A stretch of DNA of 64,000 bases from Caenorhabditis elegans. Its lineage: Eukaryota; Nematoda; Chromadorea; Rhabditida; Rhabditidae. Shown one piece after another: positions 9,246 through 21,400 of this stretch. Location: positions 11,470,001 to 11,534,000 of the forward strand of contig NC_003281.10 of NCBI RefSeq assembly GCF_000002985.6. Direction: 5' to 3'. Position 1 is the first letter of the stretch. Each line of letters begins with the position of its first letter. Both the position numbers and the translations under genes were made by a program. Below the pieces are notes generated by a model. That model was not told the origin of the DNA and did not search any database. It saw only the letters and a list, made by a program, of their open reading frames with translations.

Positions 9246-12200
9246 GGGCTCAGCAACACAGACAGCTTGACGGGAAAATTTCGAGGCGCTGCGCAAGCCG
9301 GGCGGCCTTGAATCCGGGAAAAAAACACGAAATTGGAATTGGTATAGCAGTGCGGCGTCAAAACCAATTTGAAGGTCCTTCTCATCAATTTATAATAGTT
9401 TTTTTTACGCGAATAGTGAAAGACACATGAAGGACGGCTAAAAATTGGAATAGTTTTGAAATTTGAAGGTTTTGAAATAAGTTTGTGTGACTTCAGGTCT
9501 AAACTGTTTTGTAAAAAATAAATATCTACAGTAACCTTAAAGGTACATAATCGGAAAATTCGCCGTAAAGTTTGTACGTAAGTAAAGTTGTAAAAATTTA
9601 AACTTCCAAAAATTGGGCGCAAAATTAAAATTTAAGAAAAATCTTCAATAATAGGTTGAATCAAACCGAAAAAATTCAAAATTCGAAATTTTTCCACCGA
9701 TGCACCATAACCTGTACCTCACCAAAAACCAATTAGTAAAAAGACCGCCCATGTTTTAGTGTTCCCCTCCGTCCATTTTGGCCCCTTTTGTCGGCACACA
9801 TTTATTACTAAACATACACAAAAGAGTACATGAAGGATAAAAAAAGATGGGTGGGAATTTAGAAATGAGGAGGAGGTCAAAAAAAAAGAGTGAAAAAATG
9901 AAAGAAAGAGCAGTTTAATGAGCACCGCTGATGACACCGACAATGAGGGGGGGGGGCGGAGTTTGGAAAAGTGCACTTTTTGGTTCAAAAATTTTGCAAT
10001 AATTTTTTATTTTTCTCTCTAAAAAATCCAAAAAATTCGAAAATGAAATTATTGCCTACAGTACCCTTAAAGGCGCATATCTCTCCTCCAAAGTTTTTTT
10101 TCGTTGCGAGACCCAAAGCCGCACAGCTAAACAAAAAATTATTCGGAAATGTTGAAAATTTTGTTTGAAAAAAAAATTAATTTGTCTTTCACTTCCTTTA
10201 AAAGATTGACGAATCTGATATGTTCACACGGCCATGCCAAGGACGATTTGACGCCGAAAAGAGACATAAAAAAATTAGAGGTGACAGGAAAAATTGAAAT
10301 TTTGGAAATTCCAAATTTTTAGAAAAAGAAAAAAATTGACAAGTTATCAGATCAAAAATCTATGTCCGAAAATCAATAAATTTGTTTTTAAAAAATTCAA
10401 TAACGTTTTTTAAAAATCAATACAGCTGCCAAAAAATCCATAAAATTTGATGTTTGCTCCACCAAAAAATTGTCCTCAGGTCTCGCAACGAAATTGACAA
10501 ATTGTAAAAAATAAATATCTACAGTAACCTTAAAGGTACATGCTCGAAAAATTTGCAAATTTCAGAAATATTTATACCAGAATTTTGGCGTTTTTTTTTG
10601 GAATATTTAAGCACAAAATTCATAATTAATTTTTTAGAATTTTCAAGCATTCTGCCTTAAAATTATTTTGAAAAAATTAAAATTTAAGAAAAAATTATTT
10701 CACAATCTAAACTTAAATAATAGGTCAATAATAGGTTAAGCCAAAAAAACCAAAAAAATCCGAATTTTTATCAATGCACCATGACCTGTTTATTGTCAAA
10801 AAATCGATAACATTGTTGAAAAATCAATGAAATTTACAAAAAAATTGATAAAATTGATAAAATCTTGGCCACCGAATACTTTTTTTTTGGGAAATTTTCG
10901 AAATTCTCAGTAATATTATTCAAGAAAACTAACGACCCAAAAAACCAAAATTACCCGAATAAACGAGAACAGGTGGCCCCGGAAAGGTCCTAAATTGGTT
11001 ACGTAAGCGGGGGGTCCGATGATGGACTGGGGTCCGAAAATTGAGAGGAAATGGAATTATGAGAGGAGAGGTTCAAGGACGAGAATTACACGGAAAACTA
11101 GGTCCCGTAGCGACCGAAAAATTAGAAACTGCAAAAAAACCATATCTTCAATGAATCGATAATTGCTAAAAAGGCTGATTATTTAGACTCTTTCAAGCAA
11201 AAATTTCCAAAAAAAACCAGTATTCCCGGTCTCGATACGACAACAATATTTTTTGTACACAATTTTAAAATTACAGTACTCTTTAAAGGCGTGTATTTTC
11301 GTAATTAATTTTTTCGCGTCTGTGTAATAACTTGTTCAAAATTAGAAAACGCCGAATTTTATCGAAAATTCCCCGAAAATTTTGGCCAAAAAAAAATAAT
11401 TGCCAAGGCATCACAAAAGGTACAAAAAAGGTCAAACACCCCGTACAAATGGTGCATTGTCTTACTGACACCCACAGTACCCCCGAGAGACCACGTGAAA
11501 ATGAGAGACGCAGAGAAGCGGGAGATGGTCCTGAGTGAACAGGGTGAATAAAAGAAGCCATCCCTTCTCCCACACCAACAAAAAACTGGGTGGCCCGGGG
11601 TGAGAGGAGGACTAGAGAGTAGGTGATCCGAAGAGAGCCGCAGAGAAATCCCCCACCCAATCCGCCACGAGAGAGTGATTCAGATAGTGGAGACGCAGAG
11701 AAAGGTCAGCAAATATTTGAATGACCAGTTGGTGGTGGGGGATAGTGGTTTTTTTTTTGGGTGAATGGAGGACGGGGAGGAGGAGGAGTAATAATGGGAT
11801 TTGTGTTGTGATGGGAGAGAAGGACATTTGAATTAGACCAGGCATGGAAGAGTTTTCTGAAAAGTTCGGCCACCACAAAAAAAACTTTTTTGACAGATTC
11901 GGTTCTCCAAAACCAGGAGCAAGCCACGCCCATAAATTGGTCATTAGGCGTGTACTGTTCAAGCAGTCCAAATTTTTTTTTGAAAAAATGTGGGAGCTTG
12001 AGTTTGTGCACACACCGAGCTGAACGACAATTTTTGCAACGTGGCCGAGGAATGAGAAAACTCGGCCACAAAGCAATACTTGAAATGGCGGCCTAGTTAT
12101 AGAAAACTAGACAAAACTCGGCCATTGATTTTTCGATTTTTTTTTGCCTGTCCCGTTCACTGCACCGAACTTGACCTCCATGAATAATTCTAAGGAATTA

Positions 12201-12556
12201 TAAATTCTATGGCTACCAATTTGAACATCCTCGCTGCGCATGAGAGTATACAAATTTTTGGGATTTATGTGTTTCTTGCGCACGCGCGCACAAATCTAGG
12301 ACACCTCAGCAATAATTGCATTCATTTTTATGCGGTGGTGGTCAATGGGAAAGTTTTCTAGGCCACGAGTGGTATGTGCGCTCCATTGTGAATACGGTTT
12401 AATTTTTCGCTCAACTTGTTTTTGTAAATAAAATTGAGAGCACAAAATGATTGTCGAAGCTCAATAAGACTTTTATTTGAGTAGAAATCTGGAAAAGAAA
12501 GTATTTTTCTGAAAAAAATAGTTTTTTTTCTATAAAAATGAGATGGAAACAAAAAG
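9246..12556. other. 3.3 kb non-genic stretch
   Basis: No gene is supported. Recurrent short items are 'ctacagtaaccttaaaggtac' type motifs (9528, 10060, 10520, 11275), G10 at 9947-9956, and 'gagacgcagag' at 11505 and 11690. The stretch 11480-11850 is purine-rich and GC-richer. ORFs here are short, show no domains and lack splice context. Confidence 0.5.
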
Positions 12557-12562
12557 TTTATT
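12557..12562 (-). promoter_or_regulatory. Poly(A) signal AATAAA of the FTH gene
   Basis: AATAAA on the minus strand about 40 nt beyond the stop codon at 12603. It fits the 3' end of the gene above. Confidence 0.7.
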
Positions 12563-12602
12563 CACGAGTTTGCTAGTATACGAGTTCACAAGTTGAGAGA
12601 GT

Positions 12603-14115
12603 TCAATTTTTCTTGAACTGGATGCCATGTTTTTGATAGTAAATGTTGAACGAAGAGTTGTTTGCATGATAGGTGAATGAGTCAGAAGATGTCTCGGATT
12701 TGGGACCATTGAATGCAATCATGAACTGGCTTCTATTATAACGAACTTCGTCGAATGTACAGTATTCAAGTTTCTCCGATTTGGCGAGAACATTCTGAAA
12801 ACTTATATAGGTAAATTGGAAACTCTAAAGGAAACTTACCTTTTGGAACTGCATAATATCTTTTTTCGATAAAGATGTCTTGCAAAAGTTGACGTCCATT
12901 AATTTAAAGTAAGTGAGATGCTTGACGAACGTGGAAAGTATGTGAGCGCCGCAGATGAGAGTTGTCGCTTGTGTCCATTGATCCATACAAACAATGTTTT
13001 GAATTGAAGCGTCAGGAGATACAGAAATTTCAATTAGTATTTTCTCCAGAGCGCCTGGCTTGAAGTTTTTCAAAACTTTGGCTGTTTGGTCGGCAGTGAT
13101 GAAACCTGATATCGACATATATTTCGCCGACATGCTCCCATTCAATTGAAGAATAGATTGGAGCGCTTCGAACGATTTCTCTTGACCACCAGCTATGGAG
13201 ACTTTAAAAGCATCGAGAGCCAATTCCCGTCCTTGCAAATGTGACGATAAGGTATTCATCGCGACTTCCAACGGGCTTGAGTTTTCGATAATATCCTCCT
13301 TTCCCTCCTCACTATTGTAATGTTTCACACGACAGTCATTATCATTATGTTTTCTATATGTACAATTTTGGTTGGCAAACGCCAATTCTACTTTATCATT
13401 CTCTTCGAAACTCAAGTGAATGAAATTCTTGATACAGGTTTTGTCATCTTCGCTTGTCGGGAGCCTGGAAAGAGAATTGTGTTTACAAAAAACTAGAAGA
13501 TATCACGGAAATGTAAATGGCTCATTAACATTTTTTCTTTGAAACTGAGATTAGTAGGAACATTTTTAACATTAAAATCTAAAAATGCATAAATAGGTAA
13601 AAGGAAAATACCCAGGTGTTTTATGCCTGCCTACGTGCCTACACGTCTACCTCGTGCCAATATACGTGCCTACAAGCTTACTTCATTCATACTATGTGCC
13701 TACGTAAAGTCTGTCTCTAGCTGTTCTGATGAATATAAAGAATTATAAAATCCGCCCCGTCGAAATGCAATAAAATCTTACCGATCAGTTTGAAGCACAT
13801 TTTCCGGAATCACCTCTTGACTGTTATTGGGAAGATCGATACCTTGTTCCATCAGTGATGCCTCAAATCTGTAATATTCACTTTGATATTACATTCCTGG
13901 TGAAAATCACAAACCTGTCAATGGAGTCTAAGGATAGTGTCCCATTTGCGAGTCCCTCAAACCAGTAGTTGAAGTGGTTGTACTCCATGAATCCTTGACC
14001 AAGCGAATCGGACAGCAACTGGAATCCTTCCATCGACTCCTTTCCTTGAAGATGCTGCAAGAGGATGCAACCCCTGAGCACTCGCTGATCCGACAGAATC
14101 TGCCGAGTCTTTGTG
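12603..14115 (-). CDS. FTH (DUF38) family protein with HTH_48-like N-terminus; 5' exon not found
   Basis: Four exons join in phase: 14115-13915, 13868-13782, 13464-12840 and 12794-12603 (stop), about 368 residues. The first visible exon starts in mid-codon, so a short upstream exon is missing, probably lost in the repeat tract at 14.2-15.3 kb. It reads LRGCILLQHLQGKESMEGF and later YNHFNYWFEGLANGTLSLD, the pattern of the Mos1-type HTH_48 domain that precedes many worm FTH proteins. Exon 3 has the FTH/DUF38 signature: FKPGALEKILIEIS, then DQWTQATTL, then FKLMDVNFCKTSLSKKDI, continuing LAKSEKLEYCTFDEV in exon 4. The F-box usual between these parts is not recognisable. Family members are fast-evolving, often with F-box substrate-adaptor roles. 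A diverged adaptor is likely; a decaying copy is possible, although all visible frames are intact. Confidence 0.8.
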
Positions 14116-14189
14116 CTGAAATTAAAATTGAATTTTTTAACGAAGAATATAGAGGTGGCAAAAACCGGCGGATCTGATGTTTTGTGCAT

Positions 14190-15285
14190 GAAAAACCTCA
14201 AGCCTACCCGCACGCCTACATTATGCCTACCTCATGCCTTCCATTGCGCTTAAAAACCTGCCTTACTATCTACATGCCTAAATCATGCCTACATCAAGCC
14301 TTTAAATTCGCCTACATTCTTACCTCGCGCCTTTCAATGCGCCTACACGCTTACATACGCACGTGGTGCCAGGCTGTCCCATTACGGCTTGATCTACAAA
14401 AAATGCGGAAATTTTCGCTCAAAAAAATGTAACGTCAGCACGTTCATGCGAAAGCAGTTGAGAACTCTGCGTCTCTTCTTCCACATTTTTTGTAGATCTA
14501 CGTAGATCAAGCCGAAATGAGACACTCTGACATCACGTGCATACGAGACACTCTGACACCACGTGCATCTACTTCAGGCCTACCTTCGCGCCTACACGCC
14601 TATCTCATGCCTACGCTGAGCCGTTCAATGCGTCTACCTGCCTGCCTACATGCCTACAACATGATTACCACCGCCTAACTAAGCACATACGAATGTTCCA
14701 TACTGCCTTCCTTATACCTTCCTTCCGCCTTCCGCCTTCCAATGCGCCTACATGGCTACTGAAAAAAAATAAATTTTTTCTCGAAAATTCTAATATTTGT
14801 GGAAAGATGAGTTTTTCAGAAATTCAAAATGTTTGGGGTTACTGTAGCTGTATCTAAAAAAATTTAAATTTTTCTGGAGAACAAAAATCGATTGAAATTA
14901 TGTTTCCCCCTAAAAAATTTTTGCATGCCCATATCTACATGCCTATATCATGCCTACAGCACGCCTTCTGCCTGCATGCGTGCCTCATGCCTTACAATGC
15001 GCCTACAAGCTTACCTAGGCTTTTTCATGTCTACTTTAGGCCTACATTTGCACCTACTCGCCTACATCATGCCCTCCAATGCGCCTACATGCCTACCTAC
15101 ATGCCAGCGTGCCCACAAAATGAGTACCTTCGCCTACCTACGCAAATACGTGCCTATATCATGCCTACATGTTACAAACTGCCTACCTTATAACTTCCAG
15201 TGCGCCTACATGCCTACCCGCCTGCATCATGCCTTCCAATGCACCTACATGCCTATTTACATGCCTACACGCCTACATTATTAAA
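14190..15285 (+). repeat. CCTACATG/CCTACCTC minisatellite tract
   Basis: Hundreds of bases of degenerate 8-12 bp units (GCCTACATG, CATGCCTAC, GCGCCTACA) are interrupted by repeat A (14361-14545) and short unique DNA at 14760-14930. The plus-strand ORFs of 82-130 residues here are translated repeat (Thr-Cys-Leu-Pro patterns). Confidence 0.88.
14361..14545 (-). repeat. Palindromic repeat A, copy 2
   Basis: Complete copy from 'cgtggtgccaggctgtccca' to 'gacactctgacatcacgtg', with inverted ends, GTAGATCTACGTAGATC and CTCTGCGTCTC. It sits within the CCTACATG tract. Confidence 0.85.
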
Positions 15286-15565
15286 AATCCGAAATTCTTT
15301 AAAAAAAGTTTTTTGTGTGGTTACTGTAGCTAAATTTTGAATTTTTTACGATTTTTTGAAAAGGAAATTTTATTAAAACATAATTGAATTTTTCTGAAAC
15401 TAAAAGAATCGAATTTCTGAAGAAAAAACGTTTTTTTCAATTTTTTTTGAATTCCAAAATTTCCAACATTTTTGAAAAAAAAAATTTTTATTTAAAAAAA
15501 ATTAAAAATTGCAGAAAAAAGTTAGCAGCATTATACATAACAAAATTAAAATTTCCAGACGATTT

Positions 15566-17325
15566 TCAGCTAGTAGTTGCCTGATCCTTGCGCTGCTCGT
15601 CGCTGAAAATTCGAGCCGGTTGACCGCAAATTTGATGGATTGCTTCCAGAAGTTGGGTTCGAGTTTCTGGAAACAGTCGACAATTTCAGATATTTTTGCA
15701 GCAAGATTTTGAGCTGAAATTACCAGTTTTTGTGCATTTTCCGAGAGCATCGTGAAGCTCGTCTCGGCGGCTTTTGATGAGTCGTTTCTCGCAAGATCTC
15801 ATGCTTCTGCCTGTAAATTTATACATTTTTTTAAAATGAAATTTTTGGAGAATTTGCGGCGATATTTTATCGATTTTTTGACTTTCCAGAATTCAAAAAA
15901 AAATATGAATGATTTGATTTTGATTTTTCTTTGAAAAATTGCAGAATTTTTCGGATTTTTTTAAATTTCCGGATTTTTTTTCTAATTTCAAGAAAAGAAA
16001 AAAAATTTTGACCGGTTTTTTTGAGAAAAAAAAATCCAGAATTGTTCAATTTGTTTTGGAAACTTTCCAGAACTTTTGTGATTTTTTTTTTAATTTCCAA
16101 AATTTTTCAATTTTTCATTTTTTGTTGGATTTTCTTACAAAAATTCCCGATTTTTTCAAACAAAATTTAGAATTTTTGGGATTTTTTTTTTAATTTTGGA
16201 TTTTTTTGGATTTTGGATTTTTTGAGAAAAAAAATCAGAATTGTTCAGATTTTTAGAAAATTTCCACAACTTTTGTAATTTTTTGTTAATTTCCAAAATT
16301 TTTCGGACTTTTTTAGAAATTTTCAGATTTTTTTCAAATTGTGCAGAATTTTTGGTATTTTTTTTCTTGGATTTTCTTCAAAAAATTCCAGAATTTCTGG
16401 AATATTTTTAAAAAATGCCTGAATTTTTGGGATTTTTTTTTAAATTTCCTGATTTTTCTGATCTTTCAAAAAAAAATCCAATTTTTCCGATTTTTTCAAT
16501 TAAAAATCCAGAATTTTTTGAGCTTTTTTTAAAATTACAATTTTTTTTCGGATTTTTTTGAAAAAATTGGAATTTTTTCAAAAATTTCCAGAATTTCTCG
16601 GAGTTTTTGAAAAAAATCAGAATTTTTGGGAGTTTTTGGAAAATTTCGAGAATTTTTCGGCCTGTTCCTAACAAATTTCAGATTTTGAAATAATTTCCAG
16701 AAAAATTTTCGGATCTGTTCAATAAAATCCAGAATTTTTCGGATTTTTTTGGATTTTTCAAAAAAAAAAAATCAATTTTTCGGATTTTTTTCAAAAATTT
16801 AAATAATTCTACCAATGAAAATAGTCTGCAAGACCATTGGCTGCTTATCAATTTTATGAACACATGGAAGAATTGCTCCAAAATATTTATTTCCGCCTTC
16901 GGCCACTCGGAGTACGATCACGTCTTCGTCGAGAACTCGAACCTGGAAAAATTTTTATTTAAAACTTTTTTTTTTTAATTTTTTGAACATTGTAATGCTA
17001 ATTTTGCTTCTAGTATTTGATTAAAAAAAAACAAAAAAAAAATTCTGAAAATTAAAATTTTGAAAAAAAAAAATTTTTTTTTCAAAATTTCCGTAGTTTC
17101 TCAATTTTTTCCTAATTTTTTTTTCATTTTTACCACAAAATGTTAAATTTTTTAAAAAAGCCGTACCGAAAGGCTCATTTTCAAAATAGAATATCCAAAA
17201 TCTCCAAACATTTCCGACGTGAGTTTCATGAGTTCTTGAAAAATCGACGATTTTCTTGGTGTCGGTGGTGAGCCATCATTTGTGAGCATTCGAATCACGT
17301 AGTAGCGATTTTTGATTTTTACCAT
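15566..17325 (-). CDS. POP5: RNase P / RNase MRP protein subunit POP5
   Basis: Four exons, 17325-17167, 16942-16813, 15810-15724 and 15666-15566, give 158 residues with phase kept at every junction; the third intron is only 57 nt. Human POP5 is about 163 residues. The start MVKIKNRYYVIRML matches the family's opening MVR-KHRY. The line EDVIVLRVAEGG-KYFGAILP, then FIG-SMRSCEKRLI, matches the conserved POP5 core and the HVGGTIRTCQKFLI region. The product is a protein subunit of the ribonucleoproteins that trim tRNA 5' ends (P) and process rRNA (MRP) in the nucleus. A TTTTTCAG acceptor 20 nt before the ATG suggests trans-splicing. It lies about 1.1 kb downstream of the synthetase gene on the same strand. 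Intron 2 is about 1 kb of A/T-run sequence. An overlapping frame across exons 3-4 is open but is not used in this model. Confidence 0.93.
15820..16810. repeat. Periodic A-run/T-run (PATC-like) tract in POP5 intron 2
   Basis: Almost the whole intron is built of AAAA and TTTT runs spaced about every 10 bases (repeated 'cagaatttttcggattttt'). This looks like the periodic An/Tn clusters described in C. elegans introns. The periodicity was judged by eye. Confidence 0.6.
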
Positions 17326-17473
17326 TTTTTTTTTGGATGAGAATGCTGAAAAAGGAGAAAAAATTGAAAAATTCCTCAAAAGTCGAAAATCAAAAAAATC
17401 TAGAAAAAAAAATTTGAATTTGATGTGAAATTATGAATTTTTAAAAAATGAGCAATTTATTACAGAATCACAA

Positions 17474-17705
17474 AATTCTGAGAATGCGTATTGCACAACA
17501 TATTTGACGCGCACAAAATATCTCGCAGCGAAAACTACAGTAATCCTTTAAATAAGACTACTGTAGCGCTCGATCCCGTAAATCGACACAGCCGCTACAG
17601 TAGTATTTCAAAGGATCACAGTAGTTTTCGCTACGAGATATTTTGCGCGTCAAATTGATTGCTCAATACGCATTCTCAGAATTTTTTGCTGCCGTAATAT
17701 GAAAA
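17474..17705. repeat. Foldback element B, copy 1
   Basis: Arms of about 90 bp: 'ttgcacaacatatttgacgc' to 'ctactgtagcgct' is mirrored by 'cgctacagtagtatttcaaa' to 'tttgcgcgtcaaattg'. A central loop holds the cgatcccgtaaatcgaca segment. It lies between POP5 and the synthetase gene. Other copies are at 43.96, 49.75 and 60.33 kb. Confidence 0.85.
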
Positions 17706-18370
17706 ATTCGAAATTTGTCCAAAATTCTTTTTTTTTTGAAAATTGAAAAAAAAAGTTGATTTTGATGAGAAAAATATGAAAAAAATGTTCTAAAAAATTG
17801 AGAATTCAAGAAAAAATCCGAAATTTGTCCAAAAAAGTAGGGAAAAAATGCAGAAAATCAGTCAATCAAAATTTCAAATTTTAAAGAAAATTGAAAAAAA
17901 ACACAATTTCTTTAAAAAATAATTTTCTTACTTCTCAAATTTCTAAAAATTCGGAAAACTAGTGTAAGAACATTTTAAAATTGAGAAATTCATGAAAAAC
18001 TAAAAAAAAAATCAGAAAAACAAAATAAATGTTTGCAAAAATTTCCAGATTTGTGTAGAAAATTGAAAAAAAAACCACATATTTCTCCAAATTTTTTACA
18101 TTTTTATGTATTAAAAAAAATTATAAAACCCTAAAAATCGAAAATCTCCGATGATTTTGAAAATTGGAAAAAAAAAATCCAAAACTTGAGAAATTTGTGA
18201 AAAAATGAAATTTCCACAAAAATTGATTTTTTAGAGCAAAATGTTTTTTTTCCAATTTGCAAATTTAAGGATTTTCTAAAAAAAATTCTGAAAAAAGAAA
18301 TATTAAAACTGTGTAAAACAGTGAATTTTTAAGGGAAAAAAAGGAAAAAAAATTGCAAAAAAAAAAAATT

Positions 18371-18376
18371 TTTATT
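18371..18376 (-). promoter_or_regulatory. Poly(A) signal AATAAA of the asparaginyl-tRNA synthetase gene
   Basis: AATAAA on the minus strand 30 nt beyond the stop codon at 18406. Confidence 0.7.
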
Positions 18377-18405
18377 AAAACTATAATCCTAAAAATCCCA
18401 AAATT

Positions 18406-21400
18406 TCAGCACTGACAATGCCGATGCCACCGCGGAAAAGCCACCGTATCCTTGATATTCTGTACACCCAACAAGTACTGTAGCATTCTCTCGAATCCAA
18501 TTCCAAATCCTCCGGTAGGCGGCTGTCCTCGCCTCCGCATCTCCAAATACCAATCAATTCCACATCCTCGACGCTGAAGCTCTTCTGCCGATTGCTCACG
18601 TAGCGATCCTCCAGCGAGTTCTCCGATTCCTGGCACAAGTAGATCAAATGATAGGGTTAGCTGTCCGTCTCGAGCCATATAAAATGGCTTTTGGCCCACT
18701 GGGTAGTGGGTGACAAAGATCGGATGATCGTCGTGAAGCTTCACCAAATCCAGCTCGTTTTTCTTCGAAAATCCACTTTTTGCCGTCACTTTTGAGCCTT
18801 TTAAAGCTAAAAGATGCACGGCTTCATCGTATCTGATTCGCGGAAATTTGATGTTTGAAATTGGGATTTTTGAGCCAATAATCGCCGTTTCTGGCTCAAG
18901 TTTCGACGAATTCAGGTATGAGATCATGTGTTGAATGTAGGATTCCACAAGTGTGCACATTTCATCAATTGTCTGAAAAAATTGAACAAATTTTTGGTCT
19001 CGAGGCGAAAATACTCAAAATAGTCTGAATTTAGAAATGAACCACAAAAAACCGAAAAAAAACCCGAAAAAATCTAAATCCAACGGCGACCAATCAGCGA
19101 TTCGCTCCCCGCCCACTTTTCAACCAATCAGGTGAAGTGGGCGGAGCTCGAAGACGCTGATTTGTCGGAGATTATATTTTTTCTCGAATTTTGTTTGGTT
19201 TTTCTGAATTTCAGACTTTTTTGGATATTTTACAACAAAATTCCCATTTCCGCGACTTTTCACAAAATTTTGGGTCTCGCCGCGAAATAGGAATTGGGAT
19301 TTTGCTTCAAAATATCCAAAAAAACGTTTCAAAATCTAGAAAACCACAAAAAAATCGTGATTTTTTGAATTCCCTCAAAAATAAGAGCTCCCCGACCAAT
19401 CAGCGATTCGCTCCCCGCCCACTTTTCAACCAATCAGGTGAAGTGGGCGGAGCTCGAAGACGCTGATCGGTCGGGGTGCTCTCATTTTCTGGAGGGAATT
19501 CGAAAAATTTCGATTTTTTCGGTTTTCTTTTTTGGTTTTTCTGAATTTTAGAGTTTTTTGGATTTTTTTTAATGCGAAATTCCCATTTATGTTACTTTTC
19601 ACAAATTTTGGGTCTCGCGGCGAAAAAAAAGAGAATTTTGTTTCAAAATATCCAAAAAAAAATTCAGAAAACCCGCACAAGAAAACCGAAAAAATCGTGA
19701 TTTTTTGAATTTCCTCCAAAATCAGAGCTCCCCGACCAATCAGCGATTGGCTCCGCCCACTTTTCAACCAATCAGGTGAAGTGGGCGGAGCTCGAAGACG
19801 CTGATTGGTCGGGGAGTTTTCATTTTGGAGGAAATTTGAAAAATCTCGATTTTTTTCGTTTTTTGCGGTTTTTTGAATTTCAGACTTTTTGGGCCCCACA
19901 GCGAAAATTTAAAAAAAAAATTTTTTGCATTTTTTCTCTAAAAAATCGTTTTTTGTCGATAATTTGTTATAATAAAGGTCCCAATTTTCAAACAAAAAAA
20001 AAAGCTAGTGTTCGCTGCGAGACCCATATTTCTTCCCCTGCCTGTGCCTTTAAACACACACACAGTACCTCAACAAAAGCCACTTCGGCTTCCAACATAT
20101 GAAATTCACTGAGATGTGCGTGACTCTGCTGTCGTTCGGCTCGAAATGAGGGTCCAAGGATGTAGACTCGTTGGAGACGGCTGAAAAATTGGGGAAATTT
20201 AGGAAATTTTAGGCTAAAAAGTTAAAAATTTCCAGAATTTTGACGTTTTTCGGCTAAATAATGGGGAAAATTGTTAGAAAATTTGAAAAAATCTACTTTA
20301 AAAATGCTATTTTCATCAATTATCAACTTGAGAACTACCCGACCAATCAGCAATGCGTTTCGCCCACTTTCCAACCAATCAGAAGGAGTGGATGGAGTTC
20401 GAAGGTGCTGATTGGTTGGGGAAAAGGGGGCGGAGCGAATCGCTGATTGGTTGTCGTCTAAAAATGAATATTTTAAACTAATTCTGAGAAGAAGTAAAAA
20501 AAATAAAGTTTTCATTTTCTTTTCAAAATTTCTTCCAAAAAGAGAACTCAAACTCCGCCCACTCCCTCTGATTGGTTGAAAAGTGGGCGGAGCGAATCGC
20601 TGATTGGTCGGGGAGTTCTAATTGAAAAATCACGATTTTTTCGGTTTTTTTTGTGGATTTTCTGAATTTGAAACGTTTTTTTTGGATATTTTGAAGCAAA
20701 ATCCCCATTTCTATTTCGCCGCGAGACCCAAAATTTGTGAAAACTAGCCTAAATGGGAATTTTGCTGTAAACAATCCAAAAAATCAGAAGTTCAGAAAAA
20801 CCACGTAGGAAAACCTAAAAAAACGAGATTTTTCGAATTCCATCTAAAAAGAGAAATCTCCCCGACCAATCAGCGATTTGCTCCGCCTACTTTTGAACCA
20901 ATCGGATTAAAAGTAGGCTCCGCTCACTTCACCTGATTGGTTGAAAAGTGGGCGGACCGAATCGCTGATTGGTCGGGGGTTCTCTATCACAATTTTTTCC
21001 GTTTTCTTTTGTGTTTTTTTTCTGAATTTGAGTTTGTTTTTTGATTTTTTCTTAAAATTCTCCCAATCTTTACCTAACCATAGCCTCCAAATGAAGTTGT
21101 GAGCTAACCGAAAGGAACATTGGCTCTTCTTTGAGCCCCCCATCTCCGGCTTCTGTGGACGTAGTAGTAACCACATCAAACACCTCCCCACCGCCTTCAC
21201 AATCATTCCGTGTCAATTTCGGCGTATCAATATGAATAAAGTCACGGGACATGAAAAATTCGTGAGTTTCTCGAAAAATCGCAGATCGAGCACGGAGAAG
21301 AGCCGCAAATTTCGAGTTTCGAGCTCGAAGATGCGTCTTTTTTCGGAGATTGTCGGGCGAGAGATCGTCGTAGCGGGGCTGCAAATTTTCAGGGTTTTTT

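Noticed and set aside
14184-15284. Thr/Cys/Leu/Pro-rich ORFs of 82-130 residues
   Set aside because: They are translations of the CCTACATG minisatellite.
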